From an uncultured Pelagibacteraceae bacterium (GTDB lineage: Bacteria > Pseudomonadota > Alphaproteobacteria > Pelagibacterales > Pelagibacteraceae), in assembly GCA_902580895.1 (NCBI GenBank), contig CACHMJ010000002.1:1-64000 (forward strand): 64,000 bases of DNA, read 5' to 3'. A model generated the notes under the pieces. The model did not search any database, was not told where the DNA came from, and saw only the letters and a program-made list of their open reading frames with translations. The translations under genes were made by a program, and so were the position numbers. Below, in pieces: positions 11,223 to 20,586 of the stretch; the first letter of the stretch is position 1, and every line of letters starts with the position of its first letter.

Positions 11223-12070
11223 TACTTTTCTTTAACAACTTTCAATTTTTGTTCCCCAAGATTGTCTACTTTTAAAATCATTTCATCACCATCTTTTAAA
11301 TAATCTGGTGGATTCATTCCCATCCCCACTCCTGCTGGTGTGCCTGTTGTGATAATATCACCTGGCATTAATGTTATAAATTGACTGATATGTGAAATTA
11401 AAAAATTAAAATTAAATATCATTAAACTGGTATTTCCTGTTTGTCTTCTTTTTCCATTAAGATCTAAAGATAAATTTAAATTAAATAGATTATCAATTTC
11501 ATCCTTTGTTACCAAATACGGACCCAATGGACCAAAAGTGTCTCCAGATTTACCTTTTACCCATTGACCACCTCTATCTTTTTGCCATTCTCTCTCACTA
11601 ATGTCATTACAAATACAATAACCTAATACATGTTTCTGAGCTTCATCCTCTTTAACATATTTAGCTTTACTTCCAATAACCATTGCTATTTCTACTTCGT
11701 GATCTAAAGACTCTGAATTTTTTGGTATTACAATATTATCATTTGGTCCGACAATACAATTTGGAGATTTATTAAAAACAATTGGCTCTTTTGGAGCATC
11801 AGAATTTGTTTCCTCAGCATGAGCCTTATAATTTAAACCTATTGCGATAAAATTTGCTGGTTTTATTACACATGGTCCAATTCTTTTGGTGCTTTCAATC
11901 AATGGAAGAGAATTTAAATCTAGCTTTTTTATTTTATCTAAATTTTCAAAATTCAAATTTTCTGGTGTAAAATCTTTTAAAATATTTGATAAATTTCGAA
12001 AATTATTTTGGTTGTCAATAATTGCAGGTATTTCCTTACCATGCTCACCAACCCTTAAAAGTTTCATCAA
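11222..12070 (-). CDS. Fumarylacetoacetate hydrolase family protein
   Basis: IGLNYKAHAEE, DHEVEIAMVIG, GKSGDTFGPLGPYLV, PGDIITTGTPAGVG. Confidence 0.88.
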   Translation of the reverse strand: MMKLLRVGEHGKEIPAIIDNQNNFRNLSNILKDFTPENLNFENLDKIKKLDLNSLPLIESTKRIGPCVIKPANFIAIGLNYKAHAEETNSDAPKEPIVFNKSPNCIVGPNDNIVIPKNSESLDHEVEIAMVIGSKAKYVKEDEAQKHVLGYCICNDISEREWQKDRGGQWVKGKSGDTFGPLGPYLVTKDEIDNLFNLNLSLDLNGKRRQTGNTSLMIFNFNFLISHISQFITLMPGDIITTGTPAGVGMGMNPPDYLKDGDEMILKVDNLGEQKLKVVKEK

Positions 12071-13513
12071 CTAACCTTTAATACCAAGATGAGTATATTT
12101 AATGTTTAGATAATCTTTTATTGCCATTGATCCACCTTCACGTCCATAACCACTTTGTTTAATTCCCCCAAAAGGTGCTTCGGCAATAGCTACCATAGGT
12201 GTGTTAACAGCGACTGAACCTGTTTCTAATTGTTCTGACGCAAGATGTGCTGTCTCCATTGAGTTGGTACATACATAACTACACAAACCAAGTTCATGAT
12301 TGTTAGCTCTTTCAATTACATCATCGAAAGATTTAAATGATAACATTGGAACTAATGGTCCAAAAGGTTCTTGTTTCATTATTGTAAAATCATCTTTTAC
12401 ATCATCAAATACCGTGGGTTCATAATAAAAACCTTTGTTAAATCCTGATGGTCTCTTTCCACCCAGTAAGACTTTTGCACCCTCTTGTTTAGTTTTTTCA
12501 ACTAACTCCTCAATTTCGTTTAGCCTCTTTTTTGTAGTTAATGGACCTAATTGAGTTGAAGGATCCATACCGTCACCTATTTTTAATTTTTTTGTTTTCT
12601 CAATAAATAAATTTACAAATTCGTCCTTTTTTCTCTCGTGAATATAAAATCTATTTGGCGATATACAAACTTGACCATTGTTTCTAAATTTAGCAGCAAT
12701 TGCCATATCAGCTGCTTTTTTAATATCAGCATCATCAAATACAATAAAAGGTGAATGACCTGACAACTCCATTGTTACTCTTTGAACTTTATCTGCAGCT
12801 TGTTTCAATATTAACTTTCCAACTCTCGATGACCCAGTTATAGAAATTTTTTTAACTATATCTGAAGCTATCAATTGTTGAGCGATACTTGGTGGATCAC
12901 CTGATAAAAGATTTACTACACCTGGTGGTACGCCACATTCTCTACATATATCAACCATCTCCATTACAATTCCTGGAGTTATCACATCGGGTTTAACTAT
13001 CACAGAACAGCCAGCCGCTAATGCAGTTGAAATTTTTCTAGCAGATAATACCGCAGGAAAATTCCAAGGTGTTAATGCTGCAACAACACCAACTGGTTGA
13101 TAGTAAACATGTACTCTTGTATCCTCAAATCTACTTTCAACAGTTTGTCCGTAAATTCTTTTTGTTTCTTCAGCATTCCATTCAAAAATATCTGCAGCAC
13201 CTCCTACTTCACCTTTGGCTTCTGCGAAAGGTTTTCCAACTTCTAATGCCATCCATTTAGCAAGCACATCTTGCTTTTCTCTCATTTTATCTGCAATTCT
13301 TCTAATGATGTAAGATCTTTGCCAAGGAGCAGTTTTTTTCCAAACTTCCAAACCTTTTTTAGCAGACTTTAGTGCTCTATCAACATCTTCTGGGGTTGCT
13401 TTAGATGCATGCCCAATAATTTCTTCATTTGCAGGATTAATTACTTCATAAGTAGATTTATCAGAGGATTGGCACCATTTACCATCAATGAATTGACCAA
13501 ATTTTTCGTACAT
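12071..13513 (-). CDS. NAD(P)-dependent aldehyde dehydrogenase (succinate-semialdehyde dehydrogenase-like)
   Basis: TPWNFPAVLSARK, ELSGHSPFIVFDDAD, NNGQVCISPNRF, EPFGPLVPM. Confidence 0.88.
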   Translation of the reverse strand: MYEKFGQFIDGKWCQSSDKSTYEVINPANEEIIGHASKATPEDVDRALKSAKKGLEVWKKTAPWQRSYIIRRIADKMREKQDVLAKWMALEVGKPFAEAKGEVGGAADIFEWNAEETKRIYGQTVESRFEDTRVHVYYQPVGVVAALTPWNFPAVLSARKISTALAAGCSVIVKPDVITPGIVMEMVDICRECGVPPGVVNLLSGDPPSIAQQLIASDIVKKISITGSSRVGKLILKQAADKVQRVTMELSGHSPFIVFDDADIKKAADMAIAAKFRNNGQVCISPNRFYIHERKKDEFVNLFIEKTKKLKIGDGMDPSTQLGPLTTKKRLNEIEELVEKTKQEGAKVLLGGKRPSGFNKGFYYEPTVFDDVKDDFTIMKQEPFGPLVPMLSFKSFDDVIERANNHELGLCSYVCTNSMETAHLASEQLETGSVAVNTPMVAIAEAPFGGIKQSGYGREGGSMAIKDYLNIKYTHLGIKG

Positions 13514-13615
13514 AAATTCAATTTAGCATTACTATAGGTTGTGTCTACTATGTAATTTTTACACATTAATTATCTTTGATTAGATGATAATCTTTTAAAA
13601 AAAAAGGAGTTCAAG

Positions 13616-13933
13616 ATGAAAGCATATATAATGGGTAATTACACTGAAAAAGCTTTTCAGGGTTTTTTAAAAGATCCAACAAGTGATAGAAAAGCTGTTG
13701 TAGAACAATTAACAAAAGCTATGGGCGGAACAATGCATAGCATGGATATTGTTAGAGGTTCTTATGATTTTGTAGTTGTTACTGACGTTCCAAGTTTTGA
13801 TGATTTTGCAGCAATTAAATTGGTTGTTGAAGCATCAGGAGCTGTAAAAAACTTGACAATGCTTGAGGCAATTGATTTTACAAAAGCTACAACAAAAGCT
13901 AGTAAAATTGGTTACAAAGCCCCGGGTCAATAA
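13616..13933 (+). CDS. GYD domain protein
   Basis: GNYTEKAFQGFLKDPTSDRKAVVEQLTKAMGGTMHSMDIVRGSYDFVVVTDVP. Confidence 0.85.
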   Translation: MKAYIMGNYTEKAFQGFLKDPTSDRKAVVEQLTKAMGGTMHSMDIVRGSYDFVVVTDVPSFDDFAAIKLVVEASGAVKNLTMLEAIDFTKATTKASKIGYKAPGQ

Positions 13934-13941
13934 TCTTTTGG

Positions 13942-13972
13942 TATAACTTCCGGCTGCGGACTGGAAGTTATA
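13942..13972. terminator. Candidate bidirectional terminator hairpin between convergent genes
   Basis: TATAACTTCC(GG)-ctgcgga-(CT)GGAAGTTATA: 10-bp perfect stem, 12 bp with one G.U. Confidence 0.65.
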
Positions 13973-13979
13973 TTAATTC

Positions 13980-15266
13980 TCACTTACCTTTTTTAATTGG
14001 GTCTATTAAAAGTTTTTTGACATTATATTTATATTTACCATTATTGTAATGAAGCGAATTAACAACTAAAATTCTAGAATTTTCCATATCAATTAAAATT
14101 GCATTACCACCATAACCGCCCATGCCAAATATAACTTTATCTTTTAATCCTGGATAATCCATATGGAATTGCCCCCCATATGATTTTGTTCTATTATATT
14201 CTGGCTCGTTCTTATTATCGTTATATTTTTTAGGAATTCTTCTTTTGTGAATTTCTTTTAAATACTTACCCACACATGTATTATTTTGATAATCATCCAT
14301 CATAGCCTTGGCTATTCTAAGATAATCAAATCTTGTTGCCATTATGTTGGGATGTCCATTTCCAAAATGTTCATTAAAACTTGTATAGCCATAACGAATG
14401 CTATTTTTGATCTTTATTTTATCGTTGAAAACTTTACTATAAAATTTGTCATAATCTTTACCAATTTTAAATTTCATATAGTTTAAAATTAACTGAGTGA
14501 CAAATCCATTGTAATTATAAATTTCCTTAGATTTTTTTGTATTTTGGTTGTTAAAGTGAAAGCGCATAGTTGTTGCTATATCTTCGTCTTCATATGGGCC
14601 TAATTTACTTGTACCATCTTTAAATTCGTCGATATATTTTTGATCACCAGTATTCATATTTAAAAAATTAATTAATTTTTGATCATGATAAAGAGAATCT
14701 TTTATTATGGGCCAGTCATTTACTCTAGCATCAACTCCATATATATAACCCTCACATATTGCGTGACCTACTAAATAAGAAGTTACTGACTTGCCCATTG
14801 ACATTGAATAAAATTTTGTTTCATTATTTAAAAACTCTCCTAATTGTTCCTTAGGAGAAAATTCATCAATCAATACTTGACCATCTTGGTAATATAAATA
14901 ACTAAGAATACCTTTAGTTTTCATTTGTTTTTTTAAATATTTATCTTCAATTAAGTTGAATTTAAAATCGTAGGAACTATTTGTCGGTTTAAACTCTTTT
15001 AAATGTTGACTTCTATCTCTATATGAATATTTCCATAAATAATAAATCAGCGTATCTCTGTTTGGGTTTGAATGATAAGCAATATTAGTAGCTGATAATG
15101 CTTTATTTTTTATTTTGATATTTAGATTATTAGATCCTTGCTCATTTAAATATTGATGATGTCCGTTTTCAGAAAGCCACTTATTAAAAAACCAATTTAA
15201 ATTCTCAGCAAATAGATTGCTTGAGGCTAATAAACTTAAAGTTAAAATTAGAAATATTTTTTTCAC
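13980..15266 (-). CDS. Secreted serine hydrolase (class C beta-lactamase-like)
   Basis: Signal peptide; SxxK motif SMGKSVTSYLVG; GGYGGN near C-terminus. Confidence 0.8.
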   Translation of the reverse strand: MKKIFLILTLSLLASSNLFAENLNWFFNKWLSENGHHQYLNEQGSNNLNIKIKNKALSATNIAYHSNPNRDTLIYYLWKYSYRDRSQHLKEFKPTNSSYDFKFNLIEDKYLKKQMKTKGILSYLYYQDGQVLIDEFSPKEQLGEFLNNETKFYSMSMGKSVTSYLVGHAICEGYIYGVDARVNDWPIIKDSLYHDQKLINFLNMNTGDQKYIDEFKDGTSKLGPYEDEDIATTMRFHFNNQNTKKSKEIYNYNGFVTQLILNYMKFKIGKDYDKFYSKVFNDKIKIKNSIRYGYTSFNEHFGNGHPNIMATRFDYLRIAKAMMDDYQNNTCVGKYLKEIHKRRIPKKYNDNKNEPEYNRTKSYGGQFHMDYPGLKDKVIFGMGGYGGNAILIDMENSRILVVNSLHYNNGKYKYNVKKLLIDPIKKGK

Positions 15267-15733
15267 TTTTTAAGTTTAGATGAAAATTTTAGACTCTCAC
15301 TATTAAATTTAGAATTGTTCTTATTAATAAAATCATCCATTATTTTTATTTTTTCTTCTTCAAATTCAGCAACCTTTCTTTCATTAAGATCTACATATAA
15401 AGCCAGAATTTCAATTGTTGAAGCCAGAAATTTTTTTTCTTTGTGAATCATTTCCATTTTATATTGCAGTCGTTTTTTATCATGATCAAAATAAACGCAA
15501 TTAATATCTACTTCATCATTTAGTTGAAGTTCCTGATTATAAGTGATGTGAGATTCTACGATCATTGTGCTTTTCTTGGTTGTTTTTGCTGACTCTTCTC
15601 CCATCTTAAAAATATTATTTAATGTATCAGCACCATATTTATCAAACATCAATAGATAATATGCAACATTCATATGATCGTTATAATCAATCCAATCTTT
15701 AATTACTTTTTGAGAGCTAAGATAAACAGACAT
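15263..15733 (-). CDS. Hotdog-fold acyl-CoA thioesterase
   Basis: DWIDYNDHMNVAYYLLMFDKYG, typical of 4HBT-type thioesterases. Confidence 0.8.
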   Translation of the reverse strand: MSVYLSSQKVIKDWIDYNDHMNVAYYLLMFDKYGADTLNNIFKMGEESAKTTKKSTMIVESHITYNQELQLNDEVDINCVYFDHDKKRLQYKMEMIHKEKKFLASTIEILALYVDLNERKVAEFEEEKIKIMDDFINKNNSKFNSESLKFSSKLKK

Positions 15734-15749
15734 CTGATATTTTAAATGA

Positions 15750-16103
15750 TTAATTCTTTTTGTTATCGTTATCTACGACTAAACAAATCTCAGATTTTGT
15801 CAAAAATCTTTTTCCAGTTCCATTATCTAAAGAAAACATTCCACCTATACCCTTAACTGCATCTATAGTTAAATCAGTATGTTTCCATTTTTCATATTGG
15901 TCATCATTCATGTAAAAAGGCAGTCCACCAATTTCACCTAATTTTACATCACTTGAACCAACCATATATTCATTTCTTGGATAGCACATTGGTGCACTTC
16001 CATCACAACATCCACCAGATTGGTGAAATAATAGCTCCTCACCATGTTGAGCTTTGAGCTCTTCAATTAATTTTAGTGCTGAGTCTGTTGCTTTTACTTT
16101 CAT
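15750..16103 (-). CDS. DUF779 family protein (start re-assigned; the track start at 16136 lies in a hairpin)
   Basis: HQSGGCCDGSAPMCYPRNEY, GTGKRFLTKSEIC; adjacent to an aldehyde dehydrogenase, a common DUF779 context. Confidence 0.85.
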   Translation of the reverse strand: MKVKATDSALKLIEELKAQHGEELLFHQSGGCCDGSAPMCYPRNEYMVGSSDVKLGEIGGLPFYMNDDQYEKWKHTDLTIDAVKGIGGMFSLDNGTGKRFLTKSEICLVVDNDNKKN

Positions 16104-16104
16104 A

Positions 16105-16136
16105 AAAAATATGGCCCGTGATTCCTCACGGGCCAT
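16105..16136 (-). terminator. Rho-independent terminator/attenuator-like hairpin between aldehyde dehydrogenase and DUF779 genes
   Basis: On the minus strand: ATGGCCCGTGA-GGAA-TCACGGGCCAT (11-bp perfect, GC-rich stem) then ATTTTTT. Confidence 0.8.
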
Positions 16137-16153
16137 TATATATTAGATTGTTT

Positions 16154-17899
16154 TTAAAAGAAGCCTAATTTCTTTTCACTGTAAGACACGTGAAGATTCT
16201 TCACTTGTCTGTAGTGGTTAAGCATCATTTTATGTGTTTCTCTTCCGATACCAGATTGTTTGTATCCACCGAATGCAGCATGTGCAGGATAAGCGTGGTA
16301 ACAGTTAGTCCATACTCTACCAGCTTGTATTTCTCTACCCATTCTGTAAGCGATATTTCCATTTCTAGTCCAAACACCAGCTCCTAAACCATAAAGAGTG
16401 TCATTAGCAATTTGTAATGCTTCTGCCTCATCTTTAAACTTAGTTACTGATACAACTGGTCCAAAAATTTCTTCTTGGAAGATACGCATTGAGTTATTAC
16501 CCTCAAAAATAGTTGGTTCAATGTAGTTTCCTTTTTCTAAACCACTATTGATTTTTGCAACATTTCCACCACATAGAACTTTGGCACCTTCTTTCTTACC
16601 TAAATCTAGATAAGATTTGATTTTTTCCATTTGTTCTAATGAAGCTTGTGCTCCAATCATTGTTTCCATTTTTAAAGGATTGTCTTGCTTAACAGCTTTT
16701 GTTCTAGCAATAGCTTTCTCCATGAACTTATCATAGATAGACTCTTGAACTAGCACTCTGCTTGGGCAAGTACAAACTTCACCTTGGTTTAATGTGAACA
16801 TTGCAAAACCTTCTAAGCATTTATCTAAGAAGTCATCATCTTTTGCCATGACGTCTTCAAAGAAAATATTAGGAGATTTTCCACCCAGCTCTAACGTAAT
16901 TGGTATTAAGTTTTGAGATGCATATTGCATAATCAATCTACCAGTTGTTGTTTCACCAGTGAAAGCAATCTTTTTGATTCTTTTTGATGATGCTAGTGGT
17001 TTTCCAGCTTCTAAACCAAAGCCACTTACTACGTTAACTACTCCTGGAGGTAATAAATCTCCAATTAGTTCCATAAGTAACATGATTGATGCTGGTGTTT
17101 GCTCAGCTGGTTTTAGCACTACACAGTTTCCTGCTGCTAAAGCTGGAGCAAGTTTCCAAGTTGCCATTAGTAATGGAAAGTTCCATGGTATAATTTGTCC
17201 AACTACACCTAGTGGTTCTGGAATGTGGTAAGAATATTCACTGTTACTAATTTCAGCAACTGAACCTTCCTCTGCTCTGATTACTCCAGCAAAATATCTC
17301 CAATGATCTATTACTAGTGGTAAATCAGCAGCCATACATTCTCTAATTGGCTTACCATTATCTAAACATTCAGCTGTTGCTAATACATTAAGATTTTTCT
17401 CAATGACATCTGCAATTTTAAGAAGAATGTTTGATCTTTCCGTAATTGAAGTTTTACCCCAAGTTGGGAAAGCCGCGTGAGCTGCATCTAATGCTGCATC
17501 TACGTCTTTTTCATTTGATCGCGCAACTGAACAGATTACTTCATTTGAAATCGGAGATGTATTATCAAAATACTTTCCAGATTTTGGCTCTACAAACTTA
17601 CCGTTAATGTAGTTCCCGTATTTTGCTTTGAACGGGAATTTTACTTTCAAATGAGAAGTATCTAATACAGATGACACTTTCATAGCTTCTGCACTCATTT
17701 TTTTTACTCCTCTTGTTTTTTTTATTGATTTAAGCTTATTATTTTTTCTAGATATTTTAGAACGCTTCTTAGTCGCAGACTTTTTTGTCCTAACTTTTTT
17801 TTTCGTTCTTATTTTTTTTCTAGAAGATTTAACCAATTTAGTTTTTTTTTTATTGGTTTTTGGCTTAGCTTTTTTCTTTCTTTTAGTAGCCATAGCCAA
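16154..17899 (-). CDS. Aldehyde dehydrogenase (acetaldehyde dehydrogenase-like) with Lys-rich N-terminal extension
   Basis: [58 protein letters not shown]; residues 1-67 strongly basic; internal ATG at 17698 preceded by AGGAG. Confidence 0.88.
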   Translation of the reverse strand: MAMATKRKKKAKPKTNKKKTKLVKSSRKKIRTKKKVRTKKSATKKRSKISRKNNKLKSIKKTRGVKKMSAEAMKVSSVLDTSHLKVKFPFKAKYGNYINGKFVEPKSGKYFDNTSPISNEVICSVARSNEKDVDAALDAAHAAFPTWGKTSITERSNILLKIADVIEKNLNVLATAECLDNGKPIRECMAADLPLVIDHWRYFAGVIRAEEGSVAEISNSEYSYHIPEPLGVVGQIIPWNFPLLMATWKLAPALAAGNCVVLKPAEQTPASIMLLMELIGDLLPPGVVNVVSGFGLEAGKPLASSKRIKKIAFTGETTTGRLIMQYASQNLIPITLELGGKSPNIFFEDVMAKDDDFLDKCLEGFAMFTLNQGEVCTCPSRVLVQESIYDKFMEKAIARTKAVKQDNPLKMETMIGAQASLEQMEKIKSYLDLGKKEGAKVLCGGNVAKINSGLEKGNYIEPTIFEGNNSMRIFQEEIFGPVVSVTKFKDEAEALQIANDTLYGLGAGVWTRNGNIAYRMGREIQAGRVWTNCYHAYPAHAAFGGYKQSGIGRETHKMMLNHYRQVKNLHVSYSEKKLGFF

Positions 17900-18050
17900 T
17901 TAAACTCGTAAATGAGGGTAGTGTCTATTTTTATAAAATTTTATTTACTACTTATAATTGAACAAAATACTATATGTTGTATCTATAGAAAATTAATTAA
18001 TATTTGTAGATATAATTAATAAAGATTTTTAATTAAAATTGAGTATAAAG

Positions 18051-18100
18051 GTTTTGCCGATTTGATCCTATTGCGGGCTTTAACTGCTAAAACGGAAATC
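18051..18100 (+). ncRNA. SAM-II-like S-adenosylmethionine riboswitch aptamer (first of tandem)
   Basis: gttttGCCGATTTGATCCTATTGCGGGCtttaactGCTAAAACGGAAATC: P1 GCC/GGC, pseudoknot GATTT/AAATC and CC/GG, conserved GCTAAA. Confidence 0.75.
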
Positions 18101-18116
18101 CCATAATAATCAATCT

Positions 18117-18175
18117 GTAGGCATTTGAACTATATTGTGCGCCTTGCATAAAGCTAAAGTACTAAAAAAGTGAGG
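18117..18175 (+). ncRNA. SAM-V-like S-adenosylmethionine riboswitch aptamer (second of tandem, overlapping the ribosome-binding site)
   Basis: AGGCATTTGAACTATATTGTGCGCCTTGCATAAAGCTAAAGTACTAAAAAAGTGAGG: P1 AGGC/GCCT, pseudoknot ACT/AGT, conserved GCTAAA; ends at SD GAGG 5 nt before ATG 18181. Confidence 0.82.
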
Positions 18176-18180
18176 ATTTT

Positions 18181-19089
18181 ATGGATTTAAATTTTTTCAA
18201 CCAAACAAGAATTTTAGATGGTGGTATGGGCCAGGAATTGCTTGCAAGAGGTATGGAGCCTAATGGAACTTTGTGGAGTGCGAATGCGTTACTTCATGAA
18301 AAATATCATCAGTTATTATTGGATACACATTTAGACTTTATCAAGTCTGGTGCTGAGGTAATTGTAACGACTACATTCACAACTAGAAAGATAAGATTAA
18401 AAGATAATAATGTTGAAGATAAATACGAGTATTTGAATATTAAAGCAGGTGAAATAGCTCAAAAAGCAAAAAAACAATATCCTAAAACTCTTGTTGCTGG
18501 TGGATTGCCACCTCAATATTTAACTTACGAGGCTGATACAAGATCAGATAAAGAAATAGAGGATAATTTTTATAGTCAAGCAAAGCTATTAAACCCATAT
18601 ATTGATTTTTTCTATTTTGATGTTTTAAGCAGTGTAAGAGAATTTAAAATTGCTATAGAAAGTATAAAAGAATTTAATAAACCATATTTAATTGGAGCTC
18701 ATATATCAGAGGGTACAAATTTACCTAGTGGTGAAAAAATTTCTGAAATTATTAACAAAATTAATCATGAAAAATTACTAGGAATAATTTTATCATGTAT
18801 TTCCCCAGAAAATTATGATTTAAATCTTAAAGAAATAAAAAGCTTAAATATTCCATTTGGTTTCAAACTAAATGGTTTTGTGAAAACTAATCCAAAACCA
18901 AATTATACTGGAACATACAATAAAAGCAAAACAGGAAATCCAAATGAATTTCTTGGGGTAAGAAAAGATTTAACTCCAGAAAAAATGTTAAAATTTGCAA
19001 AAAAATTTAAAGATGCTGGAGCTACAATTATTGGTGGTTGCTGTGAAACTACACCATTACATATTAAAGCTTTTTCTAAGCTTAAGTAG
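18181..19089 (+). CDS. bhmT: Homocysteine S-methyltransferase family (betaine--homocysteine methyltransferase-like)
   Basis: ILDGGMGQELLARG, Zn ligands LSCIS and GGCCETTP; preceded by SAM riboswitches. Confidence 0.82.
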   Translation: MDLNFFNQTRILDGGMGQELLARGMEPNGTLWSANALLHEKYHQLLLDTHLDFIKSGAEVIVTTTFTTRKIRLKDNNVEDKYEYLNIKAGEIAQKAKKQYPKTLVAGGLPPQYLTYEADTRSDKEIEDNFYSQAKLLNPYIDFFYFDVLSSVREFKIAIESIKEFNKPYLIGAHISEGTNLPSGEKISEIINKINHEKLLGIILSCISPENYDLNLKEIKSLNIPFGFKLNGFVKTNPKPNYTGTYNKSKTGNPNEFLGVRKDLTPEKMLKFAKKFKDAGATIIGGCCETTPLHIKAFSKLK

Positions 19090-19969
19090 TTTTTTTGTAA
19101 TCAGCTTTTCTTACAAAATAAATTCCAACTGAAACAGCGATTAAAGAAATTAATACCTTTGTGGTAATTAATTCTTTTAAGAATATATAACTTAAAATTG
19201 TTCCAAAAATTGGAATTAAGTATGATACTTGTGATTGGAAAATTAAACCATTATTAACTAAAATTCTAAATCGTAATAACCAAGCGATACCTGTTGAAAC
19301 AAGACCTAAATAAATAACAGAAATAGTTGAGTCTAATCTTGGTGTTAAATTCCAAGGTTGTTCTATAAAACTGACGAGTGGTATCAAAATAATTGTAGCC
19401 CAAATTAATATTGATCCGGTTACATTTTCATTTTTTTTCTTACTAATTTTTAAAGTTAATACACCACCAATAACATAACAAGTTGAGCCTACAAGAATTA
19501 ATAAAGCAGATAAAAAATTATTCTCATCAATTAAAAGGTTATCTGAAAATAAATAAAGTATTCCTGAAAACCCTATCAAAATTCCAAATGTTTTAATAAA
19601 ATTAAACTTTTCGTTTGTTGTATAAAAATGACCTAGAACAGTTGAGCTTAAAGGTGTTGTTGACATTAAAATTGCTGCTAAATTACTTTGAACTGATTGT
19701 ACTCCATAAGCTATCAAATAAAATGGTGCTACTAAGTTTATAAATCCAATCATAGCAAACCAATGCCAATCTTTTGAGAATGCTTCTATTTTTATATTTT
19801 TATAATAACAAAGTAATAAAACTGGAATAGCTCCAAAAAAAACTCTTAAAAATGCGATGGTAACTGGACCATATGAATATGTTGCAATTTTAATATTAAA
19901 AAAGGCAGAAGCCCAAATTAATGCAAGCAAAATTAATAAAAGGTAATCTATAATTTTAGCTTGTCTCAT
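19082..19969 (-). CDS. EamA/DMT family transporter
   Basis: About 10 TM; two EamA-like halves. Confidence 0.85.
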   Translation of the reverse strand: MRQAKIIDYLLLILLALIWASAFFNIKIATYSYGPVTIAFLRVFFGAIPVLLLCYYKNIKIEAFSKDWHWFAMIGFINLVAPFYLIAYGVQSVQSNLAAILMSTTPLSSTVLGHFYTTNEKFNFIKTFGILIGFSGILYLFSDNLLIDENNFLSALLILVGSTCYVIGGVLTLKISKKKNENVTGSILIWATIILIPLVSFIEQPWNLTPRLDSTISVIYLGLVSTGIAWLLRFRILVNNGLIFQSQVSYLIPIFGTILSYIFLKELITTKVLISLIAVSVGIYFVRKADYKKTT

Positions 19970-20445
19970 TCGGTAATCTCTTCAGTAATTCCATTTGTAA
20001 TTTTTTTTAAATTTGTAAAATCTATTTTAAATACACAGTTTGGATGACCAGCAGCAGCAAACAGTAAGTTAAATCTACTTAAAGATTTATCTATTAAAAT
20101 TTCAATCTTTTTTAAATGACCAAGGGGTGAAACTCCTCCAATTGTATAACCTGTAATATTTTTTACATCTTCAGCTGAAGCCATAGATGCATCTTTTATT
20201 TTAAGTGCCTTCTTAATCCTATTTAATGATGCCCTTTTATCACCTGCAACCAAGCATAAAGTATAACTATTCTCAGTTTTAAAGAGTAAACTTTTTACAA
20301 TTGCTCCTACCTCACAACCTAAAGATGAAGCTGCCTCAAGGGCAGTCCTGGCAGAGGTTTCTAAAACAATTATATTTTGAGACTCATCAAAATCTTTGAG
20401 GATTTTTTCAACTCTTTGAACTGGTTCTTTGTCTAATAAACTCAT
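19966..20445 (-). CDS. YbaK/EbsC family aminoacyl-tRNA deacylase
   Basis: GCEVGAIVKSLLF, GGVSPLGH, FAAAGHPNCVFKI. Confidence 0.85.
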   Translation of the reverse strand: MSLLDKEPVQRVEKILKDFDESQNIIVLETSARTALEAASSLGCEVGAIVKSLLFKTENSYTLCLVAGDKRASLNRIKKALKIKDASMASAEDVKNITGYTIGGVSPLGHLKKIEILIDKSLSRFNLLFAAAGHPNCVFKIDFTNLKKITNGITEEITE

Positions 20446-20586
20446 TATTCAACTTTTAATTGTTAGTCAATTTGCACATTACCTATTAAACTTATGTAAA
20501 AAATGCATAGGTGATATAAATTAAAAGAGCATTATCTATCAGTCTTTTTTTGTTATTACAACGACCAGAATTATAAAGGAGAGATT

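Noticed and set aside
20446-20586. Imperfect inverted repeat (ATTACCTAT...ATAGGTGAT) upstream of glnA considered as a glutamine riboswitch or NtrC site
   Set aside because: No match recalled to the glnA/glutamine RNA core or a sigma-54/NtrC consensus; stem has a mismatch and a 20-nt loop.
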